Assembly (NCBI RefSeq): GCF_002257645.1
Contig: NZ_NQMO01000002.1
Span: 558,001-622,000 of the forward strand
DNA: 64,000 bases
Direction: 5' to 3'
Source: Paenibacillus sp. XY044
Lineage (GTDB): Bacteria > Bacillota > Bacilli > Paenibacillales > Paenibacillaceae
Below, one piece after another: positions 7,849 to 17,208 of the stretch; position 1 is the first letter of the stretch; each line of letters starts with the position of its first letter. A program made the position numbers and the translations under genes. The notes below the pieces were generated by a model. It had not been told where the DNA came from and did no database searches. It saw only the letters and a list, made by a program, of their open reading frames with translations.

Positions 7849-9186
7849 TTACTTGCCGGTCTTCAGAACCTCTTCCTGCTTCTTGGCGAACTCCTCAGGC
7901 GTAACGGCATTGCCCAGCAGTGCCTGAATTAGGTTGTGGTGCTCCTCGGAGGCAACCGGTTTCATCTGCACGTCGAGGTACAGAATGACTTTACTCGCGT
8001 TGTTCAGCTCGTTCAGCACGTCAATGAACATTTGCGGCAGCTTCACGCTGGACGTATCGACTTTAGTGCCGGGTATGATGCCCGCTTCGGTCACGGAGAG
8101 CTCTCCCCATCGTTTCACGAAGAAGTTGACGAATTTTTTGGCGTCTTCCTTCACTTTGGAGTTTTCGGAGACGAACATGCCGACGCCTACGCCGCCGACC
8201 CAATCGTTAATGCTGCCTTTGCCGCCGTCGATGGTCGGGAATTTAAAGAAGCCGATTTTGTCCTTGAACTCCTGCGGGATGTCCGGATTGGTCGTGTAGT
8301 TCGGCACTTCCCACGTTCCCATGGCGTACATCGCGGTTTTTTCGTTCATGAATTCGGATTTGGCCTCATCGTTGGACAGGCCGTTGAAGCCTTTGACGAA
8401 CGCATTGCTCTTCACCAGATCCTGGGCTTCCTTGGCGGCCTGAATCAGGCTTGGGTCGCTGAACGTGCTGCTGGCCACCGCCTGATCCTGCACGTCCGGG
8501 CCGCCAAGCCGGTCGGCCAGATACATATACCAGAAGGAGCCGGTCCAGGCGTCCTTCGACCCTAGCGCGATCGGGGTGACTTTGTTGCCGTTAAGCGTTT
8601 TGATGATATTTTTGAATTCGTCGTACGTCTTTGGAGGCTGCAGATTGTATTTGGCAAAAATCTCTTTGTTGTAGTAAACCGGCACGATGTTCAGTTCCAC
8701 CGGCAGCGCATACGTTTTGCCGTCTACGGCATAAGCTTCCGTCGTTCCCGGGACGAACTTGTCCTTCAAATCGCCTTGGAGCAGGTCGTCGAGCGGAGCG
8801 AACATGCTGCCCTTGACGTAGGGCTCCAAAAATCCGGCAGCCCATGTAAAGCCGACATCCGGCAGGCTGTTGGAGGCGGAGAGGACCTTCAGCTTATTTT
8901 TGTACTGCTCGTTCTCCAGCACTTCCGTTTCGATTTTGACGTTCGGGTTGGCCTGTTCGTACTCGCCGATGATTTGCTTCACCAGCTTGTTTTGCGCGGA
9001 GTTGCTGCCGTCCGGCCACAGGTGCATCATTTTGATCGTGACTTTATCGCCGGATCCGCCGGATGCGCTTCCTCCGCCGGCGGCCGTCTTGCCGTCGTCC
9101 GAACTATTCTTGCTTCCGCCGCAGGCAGACAGCACGAGTGTTAACGCCAGCAGCAGCATGGATGCGGATAACCATTTCTTTTTCAT
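7849..9186 (-). CDS. Sugar-binding lipoprotein of ABC transporter
   Basis: Extracellular solute-binding protein (family 1) that delivers a carbohydrate to the two permeases downstream. Signal peptide with lipobox: MKKKWLSASMLLLALTLVLS then AC-GG, so lipid attachment to the Cys is expected, followed by a Ser/Gly-rich tether. The mature part has the usual features of the family, for example NVKIETEVLENEQYKNKL and ALPVELNIVPVYYNKEIFAK. I chose the ATG ending at 9186, which has AAGGGGG ~10 bases upstream and begins the signal peptide; an in-frame ATG nine codons earlier has no good ribosome site. The nearby kinase-regulator pair probably senses the same sugar. Confidence 0.92.
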   Translation of the reverse strand: MKKKWLSASMLLLALTLVLSACGGSKNSSDDGKTAAGGGSASGGSGDKVTIKMMHLWPDGSNSAQNKLVKQIIGEYEQANPNVKIETEVLENEQYKNKLKVLSASNSLPDVGFTWAAGFLEPYVKGSMFAPLDDLLQGDLKDKFVPGTTEAYAVDGKTYALPVELNIVPVYYNKEIFAKYNLQPPKTYDEFKNIIKTLNGNKVTPIALGSKDAWTGSFWYMYLADRLGGPDVQDQAVASSTFSDPSLIQAAKEAQDLVKSNAFVKGFNGLSNDEAKSEFMNEKTAMYAMGTWEVPNYTTNPDIPQEFKDKIGFFKFPTIDGGKGSINDWVGGVGVGMFVSENSKVKEDAKKFVNFFVKRWGELSVTEAGIIPGTKVDTSSVKLPQMFIDVLNELNNASKVILYLDVQMKPVASEEHHNLIQALLGNAVTPEEFAKKQEEVLKTGK

Positions 9187-9305
9187 AAATGCCCGTTTCC
9201 CCCTTCGTTTCATCGCGAGAGATGTATGCGCTTTCCCTCTGAAGCCAAGTGTAGCACTCCGCCTGGGGAGGACATAAGGGCACAGCGTTTGGGTATAGTT
9301 CCATT

Positions 9306-10100
9306 TTATTTGGATGCTGCATGACCGCCTTTGCGGTAGACACCGGGGCTTGCCCCCTCGTAGTCCTTGAAGACTTTGTTAAAATACTTGGTTGTCTGAT
9401 AGCCGACGCGTTCGGCGATTTCCGCGACCGGCAGCTTCGTCTGCAGCAGGAGTTCCTTGGCTTTCTGGATTCGGAGCCGGGTGACATATTCGATAAAGGT
9501 CATCTCCATCTGCTCCTTAAAGAGGACGCTGAAATAGCTGGGGTTCAAATGGACATGATCGGCCACTTCCCGCAGGCCAAAGCCTTGATCCAAATGCTGC
9601 GAGACGTACTGCAGCGCTTCTTGGACCGGCTCCGCAAGCGTATTGACGTCCCCGGTGGCCTCAAGGAGCTTGCTGTCCACCATCCGCTGAATCTTGCTCA
9701 TCCGCGAGCGTTCTTCCTGAACCTGGAGCGCCTTCTCCACGGCATCGAACAGCTTGTCCTTGCGGATCGGCTTGAGCAAATAATTGACGACGCCCAGCTG
9801 GATCGCCTGCTGCGCATAATCGAATTCGGCATAACCGGAGATCAGGATAATGGCCGGCTCTAAGGCCGAAGATCTGGATTCCAGCTGCTGCAACAGATTC
9901 AGTCCGCTGATCTCCGGCATGCGGATATCGGTAATGAGCAGATCAACCGCTTCGCGTTGCAGCAGATCCAGGGCGTCGCGGCCGTTGTCCGCCGAAATGA
10001 CGCTGCACGCGCCGTTCCCCCAAGTTTCCAGCATGCGGGTTAATCCTTGTCTCGTACGGGGTTCGTCATCTACGACCAAAATCGTTTTCGATTTAACCAT
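9306..10100 (-). CDS. Response regulator with AraC-type HTH (YesN-like)
   Basis: A cytoplasmic transcription factor of 264 residues. The receiver domain occupies ~1-125, with phosphoacceptor D58 in LLITDIRMPE, the acidic pair D11-D12, and the conserved Lys in YLLKPIRKDK. The AraC double helix-turn-helix is C-terminal (~160-258: LREVADHVHLNPSYFSVLFK ... VAEIAERVGYQTTKYFNKVF). It lacks the long middle region of the two YesN-type regulators on the other side of the divergent promoters. It starts 2 bases after its cognate kinase stops and is followed by the binding-protein gene, which it most likely controls. Confidence 0.93.
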   Translation of the reverse strand: MVKSKTILVVDDEPRTRQGLTRMLETWGNGACSVISADNGRDALDLLQREAVDLLITDIRMPEISGLNLLQQLESRSSALEPAIILISGYAEFDYAQQAIQLGVVNYLLKPIRKDKLFDAVEKALQVQEERSRMSKIQRMVDSKLLEATGDVNTLAEPVQEALQYVSQHLDQGFGLREVADHVHLNPSYFSVLFKEQMEMTFIEYVTRLRIQKAKELLLQTKLPVAEIAERVGYQTTKYFNKVFKDYEGASPGVYRKGGHAASK

Positions 10101-10102
10101 CG

Positions 10103-11878
10103 TTACATCTCTCCTATCTGGATCCCTGTCTGGATCGGAATGGTTAAGCTCACTCGGGTTCCCTGGTGGATTCGGCTGTCAATGGTCAGCCCGGATTCAT
10201 CCGGCCGGTCTCCGCCGTAATAGAGCTTGATCCGCTGCTGGACGTTAAAAATGCCCATGCCGGAGCCTTTGGCGGACGGTGTCATTCCGGTCCGGAGCGC
10301 GTTGACGATCCGGCGGAGGCTGTCCTCGTCCATGCCTTTTCCGTCGTCGGCCACGGTGACGACCAGATGCATCTGGTCTGCGGACAGGGAGGCGTCGACC
10401 GACACCTTGCCCGGGCCGATTCGGCCTTCGACGCCGTGCAGGATGGCGTTCTCCACCAGGGGCTGGATCAGCAGCTTGGGCATCGGGACGGATGCCAATG
10501 CCGGCGCCGACGTGATCGACCAGGACAGACGGTCCCCGAGCCGCATCTTCATGATGAGCAGGTAGCGCTCGATATGCTCGAGCTCATCCTCCAGCCGGAC
10601 CCATTCCGCCTTGCCCGGTCCGGTGATCGTGTAGCGGAACAGGTCAGCCATCGCTACGACATATTCGGCAAGCTCGTCTTCATCCTTTTCCATGAGAGAC
10701 CAGTATAGCGCCTCAAGCGTGTTGAACAGGAAATGTGGATGAATTTGGGCCTGCAGCGCTTTCAATTCCGTGCGGCTCTGCAAAATTTCTTTCTCGTAGA
10801 CGAGCCCGATCAGCTCGTTCATATGCCCAACCATTTGGTTGTAAGAGTGATTGAGCTCGTTGATTTCAATCGTGGACGAAATTTGCGCCGTCGGCTTCAG
10901 ACCGCTGAGCCGGGCGCTGCGCATCGTCTTGATCAGGCGGAAGACCGGGCGCGTGATCAGGGTCGACAGCAGGAAGGACAGCAGGATGAACAAGATGCTG
11001 CCGATGCCCGCCGAGACCAGGATCGCGGTGCGCAGCACGGATATGCCGCTCGTGATGGCGCTGATCGGCGTCAGAATCAGCAGCGTCCATCCGGTCAAGG
11101 CGGACTGTTGTTTGACGAGCATGTACTTTTGTCCGCCGATGGTGACGACCGCATCGGGCGTATCCACCAGGGGCTTGATACCCCAGGGCATGACCTGGTC
11201 GTCGTTCACGGCGATAAGGCTGTAGTTCCGGTCGGCAAGCAGCATCGTTTCGCGGCCGCCATCCCCCCCCAGCGCCTCGTCGATTTGAAAAACCTCCCGG
11301 TTCATCCGGATCAGGAGATATCCGCCCGGCCTGAACCATTGGTCCATCAGGCTGACGCTGCGGATGGCCAGCACGGAGTCTGGATTGAGCGGATCGATTC
11401 CGATCCAGACGATGCGTCCTTTTTCCTCGCGGGCAGTGTCGATCCATTTCTGGCTGATTCTGCTGTTCAGATCGCCTTCATCCAGCGGGAACAGCCTGCG
11501 CTTGCTGCCGCTGTACAGCTCGACCGAGTTGACGCCGTCGGCGTAGGTCTGGACGATTTTGATGCTGTTCAGCAAGGATTGGCGCTCCGAGAATGTCGCG
11601 TGTTTGCCTGCCGACTCATCCAGCAGCACCTGCTGTACGTACGTATTGGTGGCAACCTGGGTGGTCAGGGAATCGATTTGATTCAGAACGGCCTCCAGCC
11701 TCCCGCTCGCCTGAACGGCCGTTTGTTGAATATGCTTCTCCGCATTGTTTTTCAGCAGCCTGGAGACCGTATCGAAGTTCACGATCCCCACGACCGTTAA
11801 AATAATGAGCATCACAAACAGAAAGCCGAAGAGCATTTGGTTCCGGAGCGTGTTGAACCGGTTCAGTTTCGTTCGCAT
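10103..11878 (-). CDS. Sensor histidine kinase, YesM type
   Basis: A membrane sensor of ~591 residues. TM1 lies just inside the N terminus (LFGFLFVMLIILTVVGIV), followed by a ~250-residue extracytoplasmic sensing region, TM2 (ILVSAGIGSILFILLSFLLS), a HAMP segment and a His_kinase domain with phosphoacceptor His in QIHPHFLFNTLEAL. The ATP-binding part has QPLVENAILHGV and VADDGKGMDED. I chose the ATG at 11878 (MRTKLNRFN), which places TM1 near the start; the frame stays open to 11962 but the extra 28 residues look untranslated. First gene of the minus-strand transporter operon. The signal is probably a sugar sensed directly or through the binding protein. Confidence 0.9.
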   Translation of the reverse strand: MRTKLNRFNTLRNQMLFGFLFVMLIILTVVGIVNFDTVSRLLKNNAEKHIQQTAVQASGRLEAVLNQIDSLTTQVATNTYVQQVLLDESAGKHATFSERQSLLNSIKIVQTYADGVNSVELYSGSKRRLFPLDEGDLNSRISQKWIDTAREEKGRIVWIGIDPLNPDSVLAIRSVSLMDQWFRPGGYLLIRMNREVFQIDEALGGDGGRETMLLADRNYSLIAVNDDQVMPWGIKPLVDTPDAVVTIGGQKYMLVKQQSALTGWTLLILTPISAITSGISVLRTAILVSAGIGSILFILLSFLLSTLITRPVFRLIKTMRSARLSGLKPTAQISSTIEINELNHSYNQMVGHMNELIGLVYEKEILQSRTELKALQAQIHPHFLFNTLEALYWSLMEKDEDELAEYVVAMADLFRYTITGPGKAEWVRLEDELEHIERYLLIMKMRLGDRLSWSITSAPALASVPMPKLLIQPLVENAILHGVEGRIGPGKVSVDASLSADQMHLVVTVADDGKGMDEDSLRRIVNALRTGMTPSAKGSGMGIFNVQQRIKLYYGGDRPDESGLTIDSRIHQGTRVSLTIPIQTGIQIGEM

Positions 11879-12055
11879 AGGGGTCAACCTTTCTGAACTG
11901 ATGGTGGTTTGGACGGGGATTGACATAGTTGAAATGTAACCCAACACAGCGGTTCCTGTCATTATCCTTTTTCAGGCGGACATGGGGCAAAGATGCAGGA
12001 AAGAGAACGGTTTCTTTTTTGCGGTCCTTTTGCTAAAATCAGGCTTACTTAGAAG

Positions 12056-12083
12056 GTTATAGAGGATCACCTCCCATACACAA
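12056..12083 (-). promoter_or_regulatory. Candidate promoter of the minus-strand transporter operon
   Basis: Read on the minus strand: TTGTGT (12078-12083), 16-base spacer, TATAAC (12056-12061). It would give a leader of ~180 bases before the kinase gene. A cre-like site lies directly upstream at 12089-12102. Confidence 0.4.
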
Positions 12084-12088
12084 CCAAG

Positions 12089-12102
12089 TGAATGCGCTTA
12101 CA
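12089..12102 (+). promoter_or_regulatory. cre-like CcpA site in the divergent control region
   Basis: TGAATGCGCTTACA matches the catabolite-response consensus TGWAANCGNTNWCA at 13 of 14 positions. It sits between the two divergent sugar-transport operons, 37 bases upstream of the first plus-strand regulator gene, which fits carbon catabolite control of one or both. Confidence 0.55.
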
Positions 12103-12138
12103 ATGAAGGCGGGGTCAAGGAGGTAAGGAGCGAGCGAT

Positions 12139-13707
12139 ATGTTGAACGTTCTTTTGGTGGACGATGAACCGTGGGTGCTTGAGGGTCTCCGGACGATGAT
12201 CAATTGGAACAAATACGGTTTTCAGGTTTGCGGGGAGGCTCAGAACGGTCCGGACGCCCTCCGGTTCATTCAGGAGTATCATCCGGAGCTGGTAGTGACC
12301 GACATCAACATGCCGGTGCTGAGCGGCATTGAACTGATCGAGCAGTCGAATCAGCTGCTTGCCAAACCTCCCAAATTCGTCGTGCTGAGCGGATATGACG
12401 ATTTTTCGTACGCGCAGGCGGCGATGCGGCAGCGGGTGGCTGAATACCTGCTTAAACCGGTGGATGACGAGGAGATGGGCGAGCTTCTCGTCAAGCTCGG
12501 CCGGAAGATCGGCGATGAAATCGAGGCGGAGCATCATCAGGCGAAAAAGGAGCTTTTTGCCGTCAGTCATATGATGAACCGTCTGATTCAGGGAGAGTAC
12601 GGCGAAGAGATGGAGGAGCAGATCACGCGCTCCCTGAGGCTGGAGGGCAATACAGAACTGCAGTGCTTGCTGATATGGATGGAAAACGTATTCGATACCA
12701 CTGCGGTAAAAGCGCTGCTTACCCGAGGCTTCGAGGGAGAAACGGGCTGTCTTTTCCAGGACGGGTACGGAAGAATGGGGTTTGTCGTACAGTCCGGCGC
12801 CTCAGTTTCGGGCCGCCTGCAGGATGCCGCGATCCAGATTCACCGGGAGCTGTCCGATCAGCTCGACGGGCCAGTTATTATCGCCGTCAGTGAGCCGAAG
12901 CGCGGTCTGCGCTCGATCCGGGAATTGTATGCCCAAACGGTGGAGGTCGGGGAGCAGAAGCGCTGCCTGGGAAAAAGCGGGGTGTTCTTCTATCAGGAGT
13001 GCATCCGGCCGGTGAGCCGGGAACGGTTCCTGCAACAATTCAAGACGCTTCTGGAGGTGGTGCAGGAAGGGGAATCGGAAGGCATCGCCGCTTGTGTCAA
13101 GGATTCCTTCGCCTGGTTTGCCGGTGGTCCGCTGGAGCTGGAATGGGTGAAGACCTATGTGGCGGATATGGAATGGTCCATCTGCGGCCTGATCAAGGAT
13201 CTGAACGGCGAACCGGCCGCTTGGATGAAGGCGCTGGAAAGGCAGCTTGGCACGCTCGGCGAAATCAGGGATTACCGGGCGCTTCAGGGCTATGTGGAGC
13301 GTCTCTGCCTTCAGGCGGGGGCCATTCTCGCCGAACTGAAGCTGAGCAACGAAGGCAATACCATTTACCAGGTCGTGCAATACGTCGACCGCGAATTCCG
13401 CGGCAGGCTGCAGCTGCAGGATTTGGCCCGGCATTTTCATATGAACGCGACTTACTTGGGCCAGCTGTTCAAGAAAACAACAGGAAAACCGTTTAACGAA
13501 TACCTCAATGACAAGCGGATTGAAGAGGCGAAAAGGCTGCTCAAACGCTCCCCGCTTAAAATTTCCGACGTGGCGCTCCAAGTGGGTTACCCGAATACAG
13601 ACTATTTTATTAACAAATTCAAGCTGAAAACCGGCATGCTGCCTTCAGCCTATAAGCAGGACGCCGGAAATCCGCACGATGGACCGATGGGGGAGCGTAG
13701 GAGATGA
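12139..13707 (+). CDS. Response regulator with AraC-type HTH (YesN-like)
   Basis: A 522-residue regulator. The receiver domain is ~1-125 with D55 in LVVTDINMPV as phosphoacceptor and K106 in YLLKPVDD. A ~280-residue middle region of unknown fold separates it from the AraC-type DNA-binding domain at ~415-510 (LQDLARHFHMNATYLGQLFK ... ISDVALQVGYPNTDYFINKF). The start has a strong AAGGAGGTAAGGAG upstream. Its stop overlaps the start of the next gene (a kinase) by four bases, ATGA, so the two are translationally coupled and likely partners. It is divergent from another kinase-regulator-transporter operon. Confidence 0.94.
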   Translation: MLNVLLVDDEPWVLEGLRTMINWNKYGFQVCGEAQNGPDALRFIQEYHPELVVTDINMPVLSGIELIEQSNQLLAKPPKFVVLSGYDDFSYAQAAMRQRVAEYLLKPVDDEEMGELLVKLGRKIGDEIEAEHHQAKKELFAVSHMMNRLIQGEYGEEMEEQITRSLRLEGNTELQCLLIWMENVFDTTAVKALLTRGFEGETGCLFQDGYGRMGFVVQSGASVSGRLQDAAIQIHRELSDQLDGPVIIAVSEPKRGLRSIRELYAQTVEVGEQKRCLGKSGVFFYQECIRPVSRERFLQQFKTLLEVVQEGESEGIAACVKDSFAWFAGGPLELEWVKTYVADMEWSICGLIKDLNGEPAAWMKALERQLGTLGEIRDYRALQGYVERLCLQAGAILAELKLSNEGNTIYQVVQYVDREFRGRLQLQDLARHFHMNATYLGQLFKKTTGKPFNEYLNDKRIEEAKRLLKRSPLKISDVALQVGYPNTDYFINKFKLKTGMLPSAYKQDAGNPHDGPMGERRR

Positions 13708-15509
13708 TGCCCAAACGCAAATTCAAACTCAGGAAGATCGTCAACGATATTCCGCTCAATTATAAATTTTTTCTCATTTTTATCGTCGGCGTGCTGCTCC
13801 CAGTGATCGTCATCAACCTGGTGGTGACGGACCGCTTGTCGGACCTGATCAAAGCGCGGGAGGAACAGAACCTCGATATCTCGATCGAACGGGCGAGAAA
13901 GGACATTCACGATTACATCGACGGCGGGGTGGCGGTCAGCCATGCCTTAAGCAGCGATAAGACGCTGTATGAAATGCTCGACCGGAAATACGCGAGCCAG
14001 ATCGATTTTTATGACGCCTTTGACGAGCAGCTGCGTAACCGGGTGATCAGCTACATTCCGGTGAACAACCAAATCGAGCGCATCAGCATTTTCACGGATA
14101 ATCCAACGATCGTCGATGGGGGGAATTACCATGTGATCGATGACGAGGTCCGGGCGAGCGACTGGTATAAATGGTGGAAGAGCTCGCAGAATCCGGTGTT
14201 CATCGCGGCGTACCGGGCCAACCAAGCCAACAGCAGCGTGTTTACGGCTCCTTATTTGAGCGTGATCGAGCGGATGGATTATTTTGATAACTACGACCAC
14301 TATCAGAAGCTGCTGCGAATCGACATCGACCTGAACAAAATCTATGACGTGATCGTACGAGAAAAAGATTACCTGGACCTTTACCTGGTCAATGAGCGGA
14401 ACCAAATCATTATGTCGGCCCAGAACGGGTACCAGACCGGCACGGCCGATGTGTATCCGGTGTTCAAATTGTCTGCCGAGGACAAGGAACAGGACGTCCA
14501 TTCCGTCAACATCGGCACCGCCAAATACGTTAAAGGATGGCGTCTGATCGGGGTTACCCAGGGCGTGCGCATTTCCAAGGCGATGAACGAAATGAGAATA
14601 TACATCGGGATCATCGCAGCCGGGATCACCCTGTTTACGACCGGTTTCATTTTCATCATGCTGAGATCCTACAACTACCGCGTGAAGCGGCTGTCGCGGC
14701 ATATGCAGAAGGTGACGAATGAGAAGTTCGACCTGATCCAGATTGACGAGGGACGCGACGAAATCGGCGGACTCATCCGCAATTTCAACATGATGACCGG
14801 CCGGATCAAGTTCCTGATCAATAACGTCTATAAGCTTGAAATCCAGAAGAAAAACCTGGAGATGGAGCGGGTGCGGGCCGAACTGAACTTTTTGCAGAGC
14901 CAGATGAACCCCCATTTTCTGTTCAATACGCTAAATGCGATCCTCGTTGTCTGCACGAAAAACCACTACACGGACGTTACTGACATCGTCAAAAGCCTCT
15001 CCAAGCTGCTGCGGCGGCTCCTCAGCTGGAAGGAAGACATCGTGACACTGGAGGAAGAAATCCTGTTTATCGACATGTATCTCAAAATCGAGAAGTTCCG
15101 GTTCCGGGACAAATTCGAATACCGCTTCGATATCGATCCGGACGCGCTTCAGTATAAAATCCCCAAAATGAGTATTCAACCGCTCGTGGAAAATGCCTGC
15201 AAGCATGGGCTTCAGGCGATCGACGGACAGGGTATCGTGACGGTCAGCGCGTACGTTACCGACGAGCGGCTGCGCATCGTTATCGCGGATAACGGCAAAG
15301 GCATGGAGCTGGGACGGCTCAAGGAAATTAAAAAGGCGGTGCAGACCGAAGACGAGACCGGCGCCAACATCGGCATCCGCAATGTGTACCGGAGACTCGA
15401 GCTGTATTATCACGATCAGGTGCGTTTTGATATCGTAAGCAGCCCGCAGCAGGGCACGACCGTATTTTTTGAAATTCCGATCAAGTTTCTGAACGGAATG
15501 GCAGGCTGA
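13704..15509 (+). CDS. Sensor histidine kinase, YesM type
   Basis: A 601-residue membrane kinase. TM1 is at ~15-40 (FFLIFIVGVLLPVIVINLVV) and TM2 at ~290-315 (IGIIAAGITLFTTGFIFIML), leaving a large outer sensing domain. HAMP and His_kinase follow; the phosphoacceptor His is in QMNPHFLFNTLNAI, and the ATPase part contains QPLVENACKHGL and IADNGKGMEL. It is sandwiched between two response regulator genes, which is unusual: either one kinase serves both, or one regulator pairs with an unlinked kinase. By context it senses xylan-derived oligosaccharides. Confidence 0.94.
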   Translation: MMPKRKFKLRKIVNDIPLNYKFFLIFIVGVLLPVIVINLVVTDRLSDLIKAREEQNLDISIERARKDIHDYIDGGVAVSHALSSDKTLYEMLDRKYASQIDFYDAFDEQLRNRVISYIPVNNQIERISIFTDNPTIVDGGNYHVIDDEVRASDWYKWWKSSQNPVFIAAYRANQANSSVFTAPYLSVIERMDYFDNYDHYQKLLRIDIDLNKIYDVIVREKDYLDLYLVNERNQIIMSAQNGYQTGTADVYPVFKLSAEDKEQDVHSVNIGTAKYVKGWRLIGVTQGVRISKAMNEMRIYIGIIAAGITLFTTGFIFIMLRSYNYRVKRLSRHMQKVTNEKFDLIQIDEGRDEIGGLIRNFNMMTGRIKFLINNVYKLEIQKKNLEMERVRAELNFLQSQMNPHFLFNTLNAILVVCTKNHYTDVTDIVKSLSKLLRRLLSWKEDIVTLEEEILFIDMYLKIEKFRFRDKFEYRFDIDPDALQYKIPKMSIQPLVENACKHGLQAIDGQGIVTVSAYVTDERLRIVIADNGKGMELGRLKEIKKAVQTEDETGANIGIRNVYRRLELYYHDQVRFDIVSSPQQGTTVFFEIPIKFLNGMAG

Positions 15510-15535
15510 TCGATCCGTTATACAGGAGGGGAACC

Positions 15536-17080
15536 ATGGCATTTAAAGTGTTGTTGATCGACGACGAACCCGCCGCATTGGAGGGACTGGAGCTGTGGAT
15601 CGACTGGGAGGAGCTGGGCTTTGAGATATGCGGCAGCGGGAGCAACGGAGCGGAAGGGCTGCGCATGATCAGGGAGCTTGAGCCGGACCTGGTCATCACC
15701 GACGTCCGGATGCCGCTGATGGACGGGCTGGAAATGATCGAGGCGTGGAGCCGGGAGGGGACAAAGCCGGTCAAATTCGCCATCGTCAGCGGGTACGGCG
15801 AATTCAAATACGCCCAGAAGGCGCTGCGATATGGTGTCAATGCTTACCTGCTGAAGCCGGTCATTCCGGAGGAGGCGGCTGATCAGATCCGGGACATCCG
15901 GCAGGAGCTGGAGCGCGAGCGGGAGGAACGCAGCCTGACGAAGATGGCGTCCTACGAAGAGGCGGTCATGCTGATCAAAGAGCTGCTGGATGGGGGTCCG
16001 GACGCCTTGGGCGGCATGGAAGAGGAGGCAAACCGCCTGTCGGATGCCATGCCGGCATGGAACATGTGCCTGGTGCAGGCGGACCCGGAAAACCTTGCCC
16101 GGCTGTGGGCTAAGGCTGCCGCTATGGCAGGTAAAGGGGAATACATATTTCTGGTCGATCTGGAGGTGCACGGTTTCGGGATCGTTTACGGTTTGAACCT
16201 TGCTGAAGATAACGAGCCGGCGGCAGCCGCGATGGCAGAGGAGCTGCTGGCCGGAGGCATAGGTGACCGACGGGTGTTCATGGCGGTCGGGCAGGCGGAG
16301 AGCAGCCTTCTTCGGATCGGCCGCTGCTGCAAGACGGCGAAGAGGGCTATACGGTATGCATTTTACCGTGATCAGAACCCGGGCTTGATCCGATACGATC
16401 AGGTGAGGCATTTCAAGTTTGAGGATCATTTCGAACGGCTGGATCTGTTTGAAGAGATGCTTCAAGCCGTATTGCTGCTGGACAAGCCGGCTTTGCAAAA
16501 GGCGCTTCAGTCAGCGGATTCCAGCCTGCGGGAGTCTAAGCCGAACCCGGATTTTGTCAAAAAAATCGCCATCCATGTCATGTACCAAATCATGAGCCAT
16601 ATGCGGGAAACCGCCGGCCCGGTGGCGGAGCCCTGGATCGAAAAGTACGACATTCCCCGGATATCCGGAACCGTGATGACGCTGGGTGATGTGATGGACG
16701 ATTTGCTGTCCTGCGCCGAAGGCTGCATCGATTTGTTCATGCAGGAGCAGCAGCGGCAGTCTCAGGGCATTGCCCAGGAAATTACCGACTATGTCCGGGA
16801 GCATTACCGGAAGCCGCTGACGATCCGCAAGCTGGCCGAGGTCTTTTACCTGCATCCGGTTTATCTCGGTCAGCTGCTGCTGAAGAAGAACGGCATCAGC
16901 TTCAACGAAATGCTGCATAACCTGCGGATTGAGGAAGCCGTCCGCCTGCTGGAAAACAGCAGGCTGAAGAACAGCGAAATCGCGGAGCGCATCGGATACG
17001 GCCATTACGGCCAGTTCCTCAAGCAGTTCGAAGCGAGGCATGCGATGTCCCCCAATGAATACAAAAAAAGGATGTTCTAA
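15536..17080 (+). CDS. Second AraC-type response regulator (YesN-like)
   Basis: A 514-residue regulator with the same plan as the one two genes upstream: receiver ~1-125 (D56 in LVITDVRMPL, conserved Lys in YLLKPVIPEE), a long middle region, and a C-terminal AraC double HTH (RKLAEVFYLHPVYLGQLLLK ... NSEIAERIGYGHYGQFLKQF). Ribosome site AGGAGGGG precedes the ATG. It starts 26 bases after the kinase. Sequence differences from the first regulator are large, so it is not a recent duplicate. It probably controls the transport genes just downstream, separated from it by a 128-base gap that holds a cre-like site. Confidence 0.93.
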   Translation: MAFKVLLIDDEPAALEGLELWIDWEELGFEICGSGSNGAEGLRMIRELEPDLVITDVRMPLMDGLEMIEAWSREGTKPVKFAIVSGYGEFKYAQKALRYGVNAYLLKPVIPEEAADQIRDIRQELEREREERSLTKMASYEEAVMLIKELLDGGPDALGGMEEEANRLSDAMPAWNMCLVQADPENLARLWAKAAAMAGKGEYIFLVDLEVHGFGIVYGLNLAEDNEPAAAAMAEELLAGGIGDRRVFMAVGQAESSLLRIGRCCKTAKRAIRYAFYRDQNPGLIRYDQVRHFKFEDHFERLDLFEEMLQAVLLLDKPALQKALQSADSSLRESKPNPDFVKKIAIHVMYQIMSHMRETAGPVAEPWIEKYDIPRISGTVMTLGDVMDDLLSCAEGCIDLFMQEQQRQSQGIAQEITDYVREHYRKPLTIRKLAEVFYLHPVYLGQLLLKKNGISFNEMLHNLRIEEAVRLLENSRLKNSEIAERIGYGHYGQFLKQFEARHAMSPNEYKKRMF

Positions 17081-17154
17081 AGTTTTGAAGGTGACTCCTT
17101 TAATTCCGATATAGTTTCGGCTATGGCAGCGCTTTTACAATAAAGACAGTTACA

Positions 17155-17168
17155 TGAAAAGGCTTACA
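17155..17168 (+). promoter_or_regulatory. cre-like CcpA site before the binding-protein gene
   Basis: TGAAAAGGCTTACA matches TGWAANCGNTNWCA at 13 of 14 positions (G instead of C at position 7). It lies 40 bases upstream of the binding-protein start, placing the transport and xylanase genes under likely catabolite repression separate from the regulator genes. Confidence 0.45.
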
Positions 17169-17208
17169 AAAGGCTTGGTGTGGCTAAAATTTGACGGAGG
17201 TGCTTTAC

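Noticed and set aside
17191..17208. An upstream TTG start for the LplA-like lipoprotein
   Set aside because: It contains the CGGAGGTG ribosome site of the ATG at 17209, which also gives a proper lipoprotein signal.
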